Of a stretch of 64,000 nt of DNA, positions 10,570-21,049 are shown in pieces. Both the position numbers and the translations under genes were made by a program. The first letter of the stretch is position 1; each line of letters opens with the position of its first letter. The notes under the pieces are model-generated. The model was given only the letters and a program-made list of their open reading frames with translations. It was not told the origin of the DNA and ran no database searches. The DNA lies in the NCBI GenBank assembly GCA_021399435.1, contig JAJTUP010000137.1:48871-112870 (forward strand). The letters are read 5' to 3'. This DNA comes from Diaporthe sp. PMI_573. Lineage: Eukaryota > Ascomycota > Sordariomycetes > Diaporthales > Diaporthaceae.

Positions 10570-11247
10570 GTGGTATTGATATGTGTTCAACCGCGAATCG
10601 AGGCAATTGGGCCGGTGTTCCACTACCTCGGGAGTGGCAGCCCTGTCCCGCACGCATACGTGGTTATTTGGCTGATGTGCCATGCAAACCGCGGCCATCA
10701 TGCCTGTTTCCTGGCCCACGGGCGAATACTGCATTCCCTCATGTGCGCTGAGCGCGAAAAACGTTATCTCGCAGTGTTGCACGAGGCGCACTGGCGTCCT
10801 GCATACGCTCTGGGGACGTTCCGAGCCACGTGCGATGAACGGCCCACGGGCTATGGCGTGTGTTCAAGCCGTTTCGCCCCAGGCCTCTGCAATCGAAAAG
10901 GCCACGTAGTGATGATCTTTAGGCCTGCTTCACGCCTTCACATACATGATAGCCCTATCTGCGCCTGGCTGCGGCCCGATGTCAAGGATCCCAAAGGCTG
11001 GATGGTTTACGAGGCGCAGGTGAAGGATCTGAAGAATTTTAGGGTGTGGCAATATCGCATCCGCGGCTTACCCGTCCCCGAGGAGCTTCGCGACGTGGAC
11101 GATGCCGTCCTGCCACCCGAATACTACCACACCTTTCCCAAGAATTATCTCGATTTTGGTTGTGATCACTTCATGTGGGTACACACAAGCTGTGCGGAGG
11201 GCATGCCTGGGGACGGAGCTTGTGGAGTACACCCACCGTATTATTAG
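10570..11247 (+). CDS. Hypothetical protein, possibly partial
   Basis: The frame is open for 225 codons to a TAG at 11247. The C-terminal half looks protein-like (FRVWQYRIRGLPVPEELRDVDD, then PPEYYHTFPKNYLDFGCDHFMWVH) and is rich in Cys, His and aromatic residues. The first in-frame codon counted as a start is not an ATG, so the true start is unknown and may lie downstream or in an upstream exon. I do not recognise a family and claim no function. Confidence 0.3.
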   Translation: MVLICVQPRIEAIGPVFHYLGSGSPVPHAYVVIWLMCHANRGHHACFLAHGRILHSLMCAEREKRYLAVLHEAHWRPAYALGTFRATCDERPTGYGVCSSRFAPGLCNRKGHVVMIFRPASRLHIHDSPICAWLRPDVKDPKGWMVYEAQVKDLKNFRVWQYRIRGLPVPEELRDVDDAVLPPEYYHTFPKNYLDFGCDHFMWVHTSCAEGMPGDGACGVHPPYY

Positions 11248-11574
11248 GCTTGAGGAAGCCTTAATTCTGGTCCTAAGTTAAGCAAGAAGTCGAATCTCCT
11301 CTTCCGCGTCTTCTGTGCCCTGGAGCCGCGTTCCTGCCCCTGACTAGCCATGGCCGCGGATGGAGATGATCCAGAGGGGGACTGTGCTTTGCTGGCCTCA
11401 TCCGGAATGCGCACTTCGGTGTTCCGCGTATTTTTCTTTGGAGTCGTCCTCGTCTTCATATCCGCAAAGGGGCTGCCCCCAGCACCGGACCCAGAAGGCC
11501 CGTCCTTGTTCACATCATAGGGGATAATGGCCGGGATATACACGCTCGAGGGAACGATTACTAACCATCTCAAG

Positions 11575-12416
11575 ATTCGGCCGAGGTCTCAACACTCGAT
11601 GCTCCACCAGAAGCTCCGACGCCGCGCGTTGGCTCAGCCAGTGCTGTCATCAAAGACTCGCTGTATCTGTTCTCTAGCCGGGGCGGCATTGCGATGGCAC
11701 CCGTGGAGGAGAACGGCGCCATCTGGCGCTACACGCCTGCTCAGGCGAGCTGGAAGCTCCTGAAGCCTGTGGACCCGGAGAAGCCATACCCTGCTGGCCG
11801 CAGCTATCATGCCATGGCCTCGGACGGGGATGATCTCCTTTTCGTCCACGCTGGATGCCCCGAGAAGGGCCGCATGCAAGATCTGTGGTCTTTCAGTCTC
11901 AACTCGCAAACGTGGGAGCAACTCGCACCGGCGCCGGAGCCGGCGAGGGGCGGGGCCAGTATTGCATATTTGGAGGGAATGCTGTACAGAATGAACGGGT
12001 TTGATGGTACGACTGAACAGGGTGGCTCGATCGATATCTATGAGTTGACCACGAATGCGTGGTCCTCTTTTGCATTCAACCCCGACGGGAAGAATGGACC
12101 CGGACCAAGGAGCGTATCTGCACTTGTGGCCGTGACGGTCAGGGAGAAGAACTATCTGGTCACCATGTTTGGGGAGTGTGATCCTAGTTCACTAGGCCAT
12201 GCTGGTGCTGGGAAGATGCTCTCGGATGTGTGGGCTTTCGATGTCGATGGCCGAAACTGGGTGAGAATTGAGGCGGCCGGGGACAGCCCTGCAGCAAGAG
12301 GCTGGTTCGATGCTGACGTATCCCGAGGAGATGAGCAGGATGCTATCATCGTCCATGGTGGTCTTGCGGAGGACAATTCACGGTTTGGTGACGTGTGGAG
12401 GCTAGACTTTATATGA
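11575..12416 (+). pseudogene. Kelch-repeat protein, 5'-truncated fragment
   Basis: The frame shows at least four kelch blades: RVGSASAVIKDSLYLF, then AGRSYHAMASDGDDLLFVHAG with DLWSFSLNSQTW, then RGGASIAYLEGMLYRMNGFDG, then PRSVSALVAV...DVWAFDVDGRNW and a final FGDVWRLDFI before a native TGA. Fungal proteins of this type form a beta-propeller of about 300-340 residues. The 5' border is taken at 11575 because an upstream TAA lies inside a likely intron end (TACTAAC ... CTCAAG). The first blade and start codon are not found, so this is probably a 3' fragment. An ATG at 11694 would give only 240 residues. Confidence 0.65.
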
Positions 12417-12800
12417 CCAAGGCACAAAGCGAGCCTGATGAGGTCGGGGTCTATGTTCATGGTCGTCATATTAACTGTGATCTTCAACTCACCTCAAATT
12501 CAGAATGTTCTCAGCGGTAACAAATTGGCCCTCAGCCCCGCGAATCACTTTGACCCAACCAATGGTACCGTGCAGAAACATTGTCGTGCTTATCATGATA
12601 GGATCTTTCTTTCTATTATAGACGGAAAGCTCTACGGCTTCTCAAAGCAGACAAGCTTCGAGGTCGCCTTGCTGCAAACTCATTCGGACGCCCGCCCCTC
12701 CTCCCCAAAGGTATATGGCATAAAGATGTGCAACCCGTACGTTCCTGTATTTTCCGTGCTCATCGTGATGCGCTGCATATCAATCTGTTTTCTATCATGG
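12417..12800. other. Intergenic, nothing recognised
   Basis: This lies between the convergent kelch and von Willebrand fragments. There are only short shadow frames; it is probably 3' untranslated sequence of both. Confidence 0.5.
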
Positions 12801-14125
12801 TCACTTCAGCTTGCCATGATCCGCCGATCCATACGGAGCTCCTGCACCAGCCCATCCTTGGCCGCGAGCTGGTGGTCCAACAGGGTAAGTCTGAGGGGCA
12901 CCGCCTTGGTATCCACCACCACCGCCCTGGTAGCCCGCTGGCGGCTGTCCGTACGCCAGCTGCTGTTGTGGCTGACCATACCCTCCAGGTTGTCCATATA
13001 TTCCAGCCCCAGGTAGGGCATATCCTTGGTTGTAGCCTCGTCCGTATGAACCCTCAGGGCCGCCTTGTTGTGGGTAGGCGCTACCTTGTGAAGGTGGCGG
13101 CACTCCTCCCTGACGCTGACCAGGCTTCTCGTCGGCCTCGTCCCAAGACGCATCGATGGCTCCGAGGAGCAGCTTGAGGGTCCAGAAGTCGGCGGTCAGC
13201 GCTTGCGAAGGGTTGACGCGGGTCATCTCCTCCTGTTCGATCTCTAGGGACGCGGTGACATCGACGAGGCTTCCGACCTGGGGGTCATTGTCGAGCTGGT
13301 TGAGGAAGCGACGCGCCCCTTCATCGTCGCCGACCTGGGCGAACTGATAGGCGATGGCGCCGGCACCCAGAGGGGTGCGGGATAGCTCTTCCGCTGCGGC
13401 CTTGATGGATCGGAAGATGGTGTCATCGTCTTCTCCAGCAGGCTCGCCGTCGGTGATGGTGATGATGAGCACGGGGACCTGCATCTGGCCCTGCCTCGCG
13501 CGCGACAGCACAAGCGGCTCCAAGATCTTGCGGCGAAGCTCGGTGCCAATGGGCGTACGGCCCCTGAAGTCGACAGACTCAATAAGCCTGTTCACGTCGT
13601 CCTCGCTGCGGATGTTGTCACCCTGAGCGTTGCTGTTGATGAAACGGACATTCACACCATCAGGGTCGAACAAGGTGGCGGCAGCAGCGGCCCTGCTGAG
13701 GACACGCATCATATCCCTGGCACGCTTGCCGCCCTTTGGCAGCATGGAGCCGCTGTCGTCGACGTAGATGACGATGTCGAAGAGGGCGAGACGAACTATG
13801 TCCTTGCCGACCTCTAGTGGGATTTGCCACGACTGGCATAGCAACTCCACCTTGGGCCCAGCAGTCCGTGCGACGTTGGTAATGTACGAAGGGTCACGGA
13901 AGGCTGGCATGTTCTGGAGATTCTTCTCCCGGATGCACTGCTCTAGGCTTTGGCGGAAAAGGTTTTTGTCGCCCTGCATAACCCCTTTCCCCTGTCCACC
14001 TGGTGCTGATGGAGGACACGGTAATTTGTCAGGCTGGAAACTGCCAGCTGGGGGCGGATAAGAATGCTGCTGCTGAGTCCCGCCGGCACCGACGGCTGAA
14101 GGAGAAGGGTATTCCTTGAGGTTTT
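12801..14125 (-). pseudogene. von Willebrand factor A domain protein, 5'-truncated
   Basis: The minus frame contains a vWA domain with an intact metal-ion adhesion site: DIVIYVDDSGSM (DxSxS), a conserved threonine in RGRTPIGTEL and ITITDGEP (TDGEP). The C-terminal roughly 110 residues are Gly/Pro/Gln/Tyr-rich (repeats such as GGYGQP), suggesting a disordered tail. From the ATG at 13979 the product is 392 residues, but the frame stays open upstream through more Pro/Gln-rich residues (EYPSPSAVGAGG) until it runs into importin sequence at about 14126. The native start is therefore probably missing. Similar fungal proteins are cytosolic and poorly characterised. Confidence 0.75.
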
Positions 14126-14575
14126 CCTTTAGCTTTGAACTACAGGCAGATCTGCTATCTCGTCGCTCAGGGCTGCATCAGGCCCCTGTGTGACCTTCTC
14201 GGCTGCCCAGACAACAAGATCATCCAGATCGCTCTACAAGGCCTCGAGAACATTCTTAAGGTTGGCGAAGTAGACAAGCAGGCTGTCGATGACACGCCTG
14301 ACGCCATCAACCGCTACGCCCTGTTGATTGATGAGTGCGGCGGCATAGAGAAGATCCATGAGTGCCAGACCAACGCCAACGAGGAGATCTACAAAAAGAC
14401 GTACAACATCATCGAGAAGTACTTCTCTGGTGAGGACAAAAAAGCCGACGACGGTACTGCACAGGCACAAGGCCCCAATGGCACCTTCGGCTTTGGCGCT
14501 GGTGCCAATGGTGGTCAAGGCGCCGCGCCTTTTAACTTCTCCAACACGAACGAAAATGAGTCCATAGAGATGTAG
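14126..14575 (+). pseudogene. Importin subunit alpha, C-terminal fragment
   Basis: A 146-codon frame ([21 protein letters not shown] to NENESIEM, native TAG) matches the last armadillo repeats and tail of importin alpha (SRP1/KAP60 family, usually about 550 residues). Recognisable blocks are [30 protein letters not shown] and NIIEKYFS. The IBB domain and most ARM repeats needed to bind cargo and importin beta are absent. The break lies within a few bases of 14126, where the oppositely oriented vWA fragment also ends, so two unrelated gene pieces are fused. It is not expected to function. Confidence 0.85.
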
Positions 14576-15328
14576 GAATGTCACTTTTGATCTATGGTGG
14601 ACTTGATGGACTAGCAGCCAGATACTGGCCGTTGGCGGATAGACAGAATGTCACCCTCAATTGACGACACTATAAGGCTCGCTGTACAGGAGTCGTTACC
14701 TTGAGCATCACACTGGATCACGGGATTAATCAAAGCAAAATGTATAGAATCTAACTAATGGGGTGATTTCTCACGTGCAAGAGTATGCTAAAAATATAGA
14801 TACACAGTAAAACCATTGATTTGCTGATACCTGTTTACTTCTTACGCCGTGTTGAAGTCAAAGGCTAACACGGATCTCTGATTTACCAGTCTAGTTTTTT
14901 GGACGAGCTCACGTCTCTATTCGAAACGGAGCACCACAATCGAAGCCTATCCCTTTAGAACTCATTTATCGAAGATTGGTTTCCGATTGCTTGCCTGGTA
15001 ACAGCCTGGCTTTGAGAGGCATGATCTCCTTGTAGCTCCCTTTTTGCCTGTTTTAGACCCCACTTAGATGTTCCATCTTTTTTAAACAGTGAGGGTGTGG
15101 GCCTTATGGGATCGCTGTGGTGATTAGTCCTTACATTGTTGCTAGCATGGACCTCTGCCTTCGTGCATAGCAATACGGAATGCGGCGATGGAGGAGCCGA
15201 ATCTCACTGTTCTTGTGATTACGCTCGGCGTTCCATAGTATCATAGTATCAAAGCTGCCAGAGCACTGCGGCGCTGGCTGGGTTGTGATACGAAGTTTGC
15301 AGTGGGGTGCCACAATATATGGAGAGAT
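14576..15328. other. Intergenic, nothing recognised
   Basis: No frame above background and no repeat that I can pair elsewhere in the window. Confidence 0.5.
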
Positions 15329-16219
15329 CTATTGAAGCAGGAAGCCCGTATTATGGCGTTGCTGCGGGGTACTATCGCAAAACGCTGCGACACGCCTTGA
15401 GTGGCAAGCTGGCTGCGAGCAATCTACGTGAAAGATCGTAACATGGGCTCTGCATTTACGTAGATGGCGCGGAGTGCAGATATGGCGCTCGAGGAGGCCG
15501 AGCAGGTAGGTGTCGCCCTGCGCCCGCTTTTGCTCCTCGAGCATCACCACGTTGGTGAAGCGGCCCCAAAGCTTCTTCGCCTCCATCTCCTTCCACCGCC
15601 TCTCCGTGGCTCTGCAGCTCGGCTTTGCACTAGTTGCCGCTGCTGCGATCCGTTGGAAGTCGCAGAGCAGGCTCTTCTGCAGGACCGGCCCGAACTGGAG
15701 GAAGTCCCCTGTGAACACGACAACTGGGAGCCCGCCGAACGGTTTCTCCGGGAAGCCCCGGAGCACCCTCAGCCTTTGGTCTATATCGTACAGCGTGGCT
15801 AGGCCTAGCATGCTAACCTCGTCGACAACCAGCACGGTGCGCCTCCGCCACCGCTGTTTGGCCCTCTCCGCGTTGGTCCCCATCATGGGCTCGACGGTCG
15901 TTCCGTCGACATCTCGGAATGCAAGTCCAACAGCGGAGTGGATGGTCGTCCCCCTGATGCCTGCAGCGGCCGCTCCTGACGTTGCTGTGACGACGAGTTG
16001 GCTTATGGCCCCCTTGGCAGCAAACACGTCCCTGAGGGTATCGATCAGCCACGACTTGCCTGTCCCACCACCCCCTCCGATATACTGGAGATGTTGTTGG
16101 CTCGCGTCGTTTATATGTCCGTCGAGGGCATCACAGATGAGCCCCAGCGCTATCTTCTGCATCCGGTTCAGTGTCCTCTCGGTGCCGACGGCCCCCGTCA
16201 AGACCACCCCGTATCTCAT
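15329..16219 (-). pseudogene. PIF1-type DNA helicase fragment, Helitron-like
   Basis: The minus frame holds helicase motif I (Walker A, GGGGGTGKS), motif Ia region (VVTATSGAAAAGIRGTTIHS), motif II (Walker B, VVDEVSM) and the motif III-like FTGDFLQFGPV. This arrangement is typical of the C-terminal helicase of Helitron Rep/Hel proteins and free PIF1 helicases. Similarity fades after LLGLLERHI, so the C-terminal RecD-like half is lost or frameshifted, and no Rep nuclease (HUH) motif is seen upstream. It is a truncated remnant. Helitron origin is favoured by the sequence style and by the gene fragments beside it, but no Helitron ends were found. Confidence 0.75.
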
Positions 16220-17114
16220 CGCTGGGTCAGGCTGCTGAGCCGTCTATGGCTGAGGCCGACGCCGACGCCGATGACACCATAGATGTTGCTTCTAATGGGA
16301 AGAAGAGGGAGGCAGATAACGAGAGTATTGGTGAGGGGAGCGACGGGCCTACTCCTGTAAAGCGGTCGAAGCAAGGGAGCCTGCGCGGCCGGAAGAAACT
16401 TATTTAGATCTGCAGAACTATGTTCAGGTTATTCAAAATCTGTTTTGGCTATGCATATACACTACCATATCATACGCCACCTCATGCAATTCCCTTACAA
16501 GGTCCTGTATAACCTGGTTCTCCATAACACCCTGATGATAACGTAGTGGCTACCACCTACCCCCCTTTCTAACGAAAGGCCTTGTTCAACAGGACAGCAT
16601 GCTGGCCGTTCCCCAGTATATAATGTAATATGTAACCGGCTTGAAATGTCATGAAATCAGTTTAGAGATTACAGTACAGTACAGTATCATTGAGTTCCAT
16701 TGCTCTCTGGCGTCTAGCCTTCATAGTAGACGTGTAGGGCACTGCGCGACCCTCGGTCATCAACCACCAACCAAGTCTGTGGGAGAACTCGTCCTCGTAG
16801 GTAAAGCCCGGGAAGCTACGTCGCTGCACCCAGCCCTGCCAGGATGACGACCATGCCCTCGAAACTCTTGTGCTGTGCCGATTCCACCCAGGCTACGTCG
16901 CTGCCTCCGACCCTGTCAGATTAACGACCATGCCCGTGGGGGGTTTCAGCTTGCTGGGATTGTCCAGCATGTCACAGCACCGAGGAAGCTCCGCCACACC
17001 GCATCAGGACTGCCCGCTGCCCCCGGCCCTGCCAGGTTTACGGGTATGCCCTGAGCGCAGTGTTTGATGTGTGATTAAGACCTTGGTATAGGAGACCCGC
17101 CTGTGCAACTACGG
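16220..17114. other. Intergenic with a degenerate minisatellite
   Basis: No recognisable gene. Contains CAGTACAGTACAGTA near 16673 and the three-unit degenerate repeat listed separately. Confidence 0.5.
16811..17051. repeat. Three degenerate repeat units around GCCCTGCCAGG
   Basis: Related blocks at about 16811-16857, 16889-16937 and 17003-17051 share the order GCTACGTCGCTGC, CCCTGYCAG, then ACGACCATGCCC or close variants. Spacing is unequal. They may be relics of a coding repeat; no frame is preserved. Confidence 0.5.
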
Positions 17115-18488
17115 TCAGGCCATCATCAAATGCGCCTTGCCGTGTGAATCAAGTTCGTAGAAGGACGAGCCACCCTGCCCTCTCCGCCGCGTAAGCCGAT
17201 GAGAGGAGTGAGTCTGATGTACCTCCCCTCTGCTGTGAGAGCCCTGCCCCATTGTCGTCCGTGATGCTGTCCGGTCTGGTCGTAATATGGTGGACTTTTG
17301 TATTCTGCTGCTGTGCTTGGCGTATGGACTGGTTGATGGTGGTTTGCCCTTGCGCGGCCTTGGATGGCAGCTGCCTTGTGAAGTCTTAGGTCCAGTCGCA
17401 GCCAGCCCATTGATGTGCTCGTCTCCTGAATTGTTATTTCCTTTGTCTTTCTTGATCGAATGTACCCGCCCAGACCTTGTACGGTGCCGCGATCCCACTG
17501 ACGGGGAGGAAGCCATCGTAGTATGCGGTTCTGTCAATGTAGAAGGCTGAGGCATTAATGGTGGCTGGCCTCTGGCAACTCGTCTGGGTTGGCGTGATAT
17601 TGACCTGCGCGATGACGATGCCGTCCTTGGTTCGACCATGTCATCACCGACTCGTATCTTCTTGGTGGGTTGCGCCTCGTCCTCATCTTCACCGGCGTTC
17701 ACGGTTGCTGGTGTGTGTGATCTTTTCCGCGTTCGCGGATTGCTAGCCGTCCTTGGCTCGCCCATGTCATCAGCGAATCGTATCTTCTTGGTGGGCCGCG
17801 CCTCGTCCTCATCTTCGCTAGCGTACACGGTTGCTGGTGTGAGTGATCTCTTCCGCGTTCGCGGATTGCTAACCGTGCTTGTCCTTTCGCTGTGGTCTAT
17901 GGTTGAGCTACTGGAAGGTCGCTGTGCGAATATCTCGGGGGGCGGGCGGGTAGAAGCGTTCTCGTCACCCTTGACCGGGGATGCTGAGTCGGGCTGGTGC
18001 ATCGAGTGGTCGTGCTGATCGGTAGCCAAAGTGGCGATGCGGTCCTCGGGATCCTCGTTGTAGAGGAAGCCGGCAAGGAACCGGACAATGGCGTCGTAGG
18101 ATTTGGAGCGGTATATGTGCATGGCATGGCCCCAATGCCTATCCCCCCGGTCGGGCAAATCTATCTGCCTCGGATCGCTAGCGAGACGCATGAGTGTGTG
18201 CATCATCATCTTGGTTTGTTCTTTCCGCCTGGCCTGCAGTCGGCTCCAGAGCAGCGTGTAGAATTCGGTGCGGTCGTGGGCGATGAAGGAGACATGTTGT
18301 GTTTCTAGCAGAAACGATTCGCGGTCGAGAATCGGGATTGCCATCAGGTTGAATTGCTTGGGGAGAGTGGTGAAGACATCGTCGAGGTCCAGTCCGAGTT
18401 TCCCAGCATCCCAGAGATGATGCGGGTGCTGGGCAAAATAGTCCGGATGCGGAGGCCGAAAGATATCTAGGCCGTCCTCCATATCCAT
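17115..18488 (-). CDS. Protein of unknown function with internal repeats and a basic tail
   Basis: A complete 457-residue frame on the minus strand starting MDMEDGLDIFRPPHPDYF. The N-terminal 155 residues look folded (LDLDDVFTTLPKQF, HTLMRLASDPRQIDLP, YDAIVRFLAGFLYNED). The rest is disordered, rich in Ser/Arg/Pro/Lys, and contains a tandem duplication of about 42 residues (NPRTRKRSLTPAT...RPTKKIRFADD and NPRTRKRSHTPAT...QPTKKIRVGDD) with likely nuclear-localisation signals (KKIRF, RKRS). The acidic SEDEDEA and basic KKIR alternate. A nuclear or chromatin role is only a guess. There are no introns or breaks, unlike most neighbours, so this may be a working gene. Confidence 0.7.
   Translation of the reverse strand: MDMEDGLDIFRPPHPDYFAQHPHHLWDAGKLGLDLDDVFTTLPKQFNLMAIPILDRESFLLETQHVSFIAHDRTEFYTLLWSRLQARRKEQTKMMMHTLMRLASDPRQIDLPDRGDRHWGHAMHIYRSKSYDAIVRFLAGFLYNEDPEDRIATLATDQHDHSMHQPDSASPVKGDENASTRPPPEIFAQRPSSSSTIDHSERTSTVSNPRTRKRSLTPATVYASEDEDEARPTKKIRFADDMGEPRTASNPRTRKRSHTPATVNAGEDEDEAQPTKKIRVGDDMVEPRTASSSRRSISRQPRRVARGQPPLMPQPSTLTEPHTTMASSPSVGSRHRTRSGRVHSIKKDKGNNNSGDEHINGLAATGPKTSQGSCHPRPRKGKPPSTSPYAKHSSRIQKSTILRPDRTASRTTMGQGSHSRGEVHQTHSSHRLTRRRGQGGSSFYELDSHGKAHLMMA
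17640..17870. repeat. Tandem coding repeat, two units about 126 bp long
   Basis: It underlies the 42-residue duplication in the 17115-18488 protein; each unit carries CATGTCATCRNCGAMTCGTA and CTTGGTGGG. The units differ at several positions, so the duplication is not recent. Confidence 0.75.
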
Positions 18489-18829
18489 AGTTAGTTAGTG
18501 TAAGGCCCTTGAAGGGTCAACGTTTCGAATGCAGATGACCTGTCTGACAAGAGGTGTGCTTTGATGGAATAAGGCGAAATCGGATACCAGTAGAAACCGT
18601 CGAGGTTGTGGCAGACAGGAGATTGTCGTTGGGCGCTTCTGGCGCTTGAATTCGTCCGTGCACTGCGCATATGAGTGGATCAGAGCTCTACTGCCAAGCA
18701 AACTTACCGCCAAGAAACATCAACCGCCAAAGCTTGGTCCTTGTTAGTGGCTCATCATCCTTGCCCAGTGGGTCGCACATGGCTGGGCCCCACCCCAGCA
18801 CCCACCCAGGGCAGAGAAATGAATACAAA

Positions 18830-18849
18830 TTGGCACCAATTGGTGCCAA
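18830..18849. repeat. Pogo subterminal palindrome, left arm of copy 1
   Basis: TTGGCACCAATTGGTGCCAA is a perfect 20-bp palindrome, repeated in both arms of both pogo copies (also 20920-20939, 56481-56500 and, with one change, 54394-54413). It may be a transposase-binding site. Confidence 0.85.
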
Positions 18850-19061
18850 CTGTTCCCAATTGCTTATTTTCAATCGATTTGGTCAATTTGGAGTGGTTGG
18901 CGTGGCTGCAGTGCCAGTCTGAAGTGGACGACTTTTGGTGGGAAAATCGGCTTCCCCACCAAAATGGAGCATTTCAACCATGCAGAATCAACCTCAATCT
19001 ACACCACCCAAACCGACTATTTGGGCGGTCCGCTGCGGACCGCTTAAAAAAGAGCTATTAT

Positions 19062-20726
19062 TTACTCGGAATCTGAATGACTAGACTTTTCTACATCTTT
19101 CTTACAAGTTGTTATATAATGCCCAGTATTGCCGCAGTTGCCACATCGTCGTTTGCTCGGTCCGCCGCGGACCGCCTCCTCGGCACCCTCAGCCATTTCA
19201 CCAGCTGGCCGCTTCCCCTTTTGTTTTTCTTCGATTATCGCCTGAGATTCCTCAATACTAAGTGCTCCTCCAAGCTGGACCCGACTTCTTTTAGCCCTCC
19301 GGCGTTTGGCGAGTGCTATGTTAGCCTCTTGAAGTGTCCGGATCTGCTGGCTCATAATTGTAATTGAGTGTGCCATTGCTTGTGCTCCCTTTGCCATCCT
19401 GTCGACAGCCTCCATAATCGGTGTAGGGGAGCTGCCCTGATGGTTGGAGATCTTGCCCTTAATAAAACTTGATTGCTGGACAGTCTGGTGGGCATTGGAG
19501 GGTGTTTGTGATTCCCATTTGGATGGCGACACGGGAAGGGACTGTACTGGAGTTTGTAGGCGGACATCCAGCTTAGAGATAACGGAGTCTGGGTCCCATG
19601 GAGAAATCCCAGCTCCTCTGAACCCAGATTTCATGTTTTCCTCCGTAAAGATCTTATTGTGGGCTGCTTTGAACCCAAGAAAGAACTCAGACTTGGTGAT
19701 GTGGTTGATAGAGGCCCGGATGAAGAGATTGATCTCATCACCATATGCACGCTTTAACGGCGAGAATAATCCAACATCTAGTGGCTGGATTAGATGAGAG
19801 GAATGTGGTGGCATGCTGATAGGGATAATGCTGTGCTCTTTGCAGTACTGCTCAAACTCCGCTGACACATGGCTCTCATGGCCATCGAGGATGAGCATCC
19901 GGTACGCACCCTTTGTCCGTTGCTTCGTATGCTTGTCGAAGTGCCGAATCCATTCAAGACCAGTCTCGTTATCTGTCCACCCATTTGGAGTAGGCTTGAT
20001 TATCCAGCTTGGTGGGAAGCCTGACTCTGTTGTCCAGTTGGCAAGGTGGTAGGCGCCTTGCACGATGACGAACGGTGGAATACACCAGCCCTTTGCATTA
20101 ATGCATTCAATGACTGTTGCCCATTCCCGGTTTCCAGGCTGTACAGATTTAGCCTTTCCATGGCGATCAGAACGTGTAACAACCATTGACGCGGTTATCA
20201 CGCCCATCATAAAGCCGGTCTCGTCAAAGTTGTACAGGTCGTCGTCTGTGATACCATACTTGGCCATCATGTTGCGGAGTAGGCGGAACCAGTTCCCAAT
20301 GACCTCTGGATCTTCGCAGAGGGCCCTCTGGTAATCATAAGGCCGATTAAACCTTGTTTTCAGGCTTGCTTGTGCATCTACAAAGCGTCGTGCCCATTTG
20401 GAGCCAACCGGCTTGCCGTCACGCGATGCCAGCAGGAGGTTGGCCATATCTTCCACACCAGAAAGCCGCATTGGAAATCCTCGTGCATCTTGCTCGATAA
20501 TATATCGGAGAAGCGTTTGCTCTTCAACTGGATCGAGTTTATTGGTGTCGACGCGTGATTCTGTACGAGAGCGTTGTTTGTTCATCCTGCGGCGTAGTGT
20601 TGTTTCGGGAACATTAAAGATCTTAGCAGCTTGAGTTATAGGTAGTGGTTTAACGCGATTTTTCTTGGAGTTCTGAATAGCCTGAACAGCAAGAAGGATT
20701 TTCCCTTCTTTAGATGAAGGATACAT
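19062..20726 (-). CDS. Pogo/Fot1 transposase with C-terminal zinc knuckle
   Basis: The ATG at 20726 (MYPSSKEGKI) is chosen because copy 2 has its aligned start there; an in-frame extension to 20873 reads through the TIR. The 554 residues contain an HTH-psq motif (ITQAAKIFNVPETTLRRRM), a CENP-B-type HTH (GVEDMANLLLASRDGKPVGSKW) and the DDE_1 catalytic core with D in FDETGF (about residue 168), D in LILDGHESH (about 281) and D in QPLDVGLF (about 317). The C-terminus adds a CX2CX4HX4C knuckle (CGNCGNTGHYITTC). The frame is intact, so the element may be active if its ends are. It cuts and pastes at TA. Confidence 0.9.
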   Translation of the reverse strand: MYPSSKEGKILLAVQAIQNSKKNRVKPLPITQAAKIFNVPETTLRRRMNKQRSRTESRVDTNKLDPVEEQTLLRYIIEQDARGFPMRLSGVEDMANLLLASRDGKPVGSKWARRFVDAQASLKTRFNRPYDYQRALCEDPEVIGNWFRLLRNMMAKYGITDDDLYNFDETGFMMGVITASMVVTRSDRHGKAKSVQPGNREWATVIECINAKGWCIPPFVIVQGAYHLANWTTESGFPPSWIIKPTPNGWTDNETGLEWIRHFDKHTKQRTKGAYRMLILDGHESHVSAEFEQYCKEHSIIPISMPPHSSHLIQPLDVGLFSPLKRAYGDEINLFIRASINHITKSEFFLGFKAAHNKIFTEENMKSGFRGAGISPWDPDSVISKLDVRLQTPVQSLPVSPSKWESQTPSNAHQTVQQSSFIKGKISNHQGSSPTPIMEAVDRMAKGAQAMAHSITIMSQQIRTLQEANIALAKRRRAKRSRVQLGGALSIEESQAIIEEKQKGKRPAGEMAEGAEEAVRGGPSKRRCGNCGNTGHYITTCKKDVEKSSHSDSE

Positions 20727-20919
20727 TTGTGGTTGTTGATTTCTGACGTGTTGAATATTTAAGTAGGTAGAATGATGCGAGACTAACGCGAAAAACGGGG
20801 ACGCGATCTGCACCAAAAACAAACCCGCCCACCAAAACTTTAAACTTTCAGACTGGCACTGCAACCCCATCACAACTCCAAATTGACTAAATCAATTGAA
20901 AATAGGCAATTGGGACCAG

Positions 20920-20939
20920 TTGGCACCAATTGGTGCCAA
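20920..20939. repeat. Pogo subterminal palindrome, right arm of copy 1
   Basis: Same perfect palindrome as at 18830-18849, at the mirrored position in the opposite arm. Confidence 0.85.
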
Positions 20940-21049
20940 ATGTAATAGACCCTTCTGCCCTAAGCGGGTGCTAGGGTTGGCTAAAGTTGGCAGTTGTATG
21001 AAAAATCCGCCACTCACTGTCATCCGCCACTCACTGTCCAACCACGTTA

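Larger units (their letters stand above)
18797..21047 (-). mobile_element. Fot1/pogo-type DNA transposon, copy 1
   Basis: The right end is clear: ...CAACCACGT at 21047 next to TA (21048-21049), matching the copy 2 terminus. Long imperfect inverted repeats flank the transposase and include a perfect palindrome on each side (18830-18849 and 20920-20939). On the left, similarity to the right arm runs out near CAGCACCCACC at about 18797, and the expected outermost TIR is missing or diverged. The left border is therefore approximate. Confidence 0.8.

Noticed and set aside
20727..20873. The 49-residue N-terminal extension of pogo copy 1 (MMGLQCQSESLKF...)
   Set aside because: It reads through the inverted repeat; the equivalent frame in copy 2 is separated from the transposase start at 54606, and family similarity begins at MYPSS/MPIYS.
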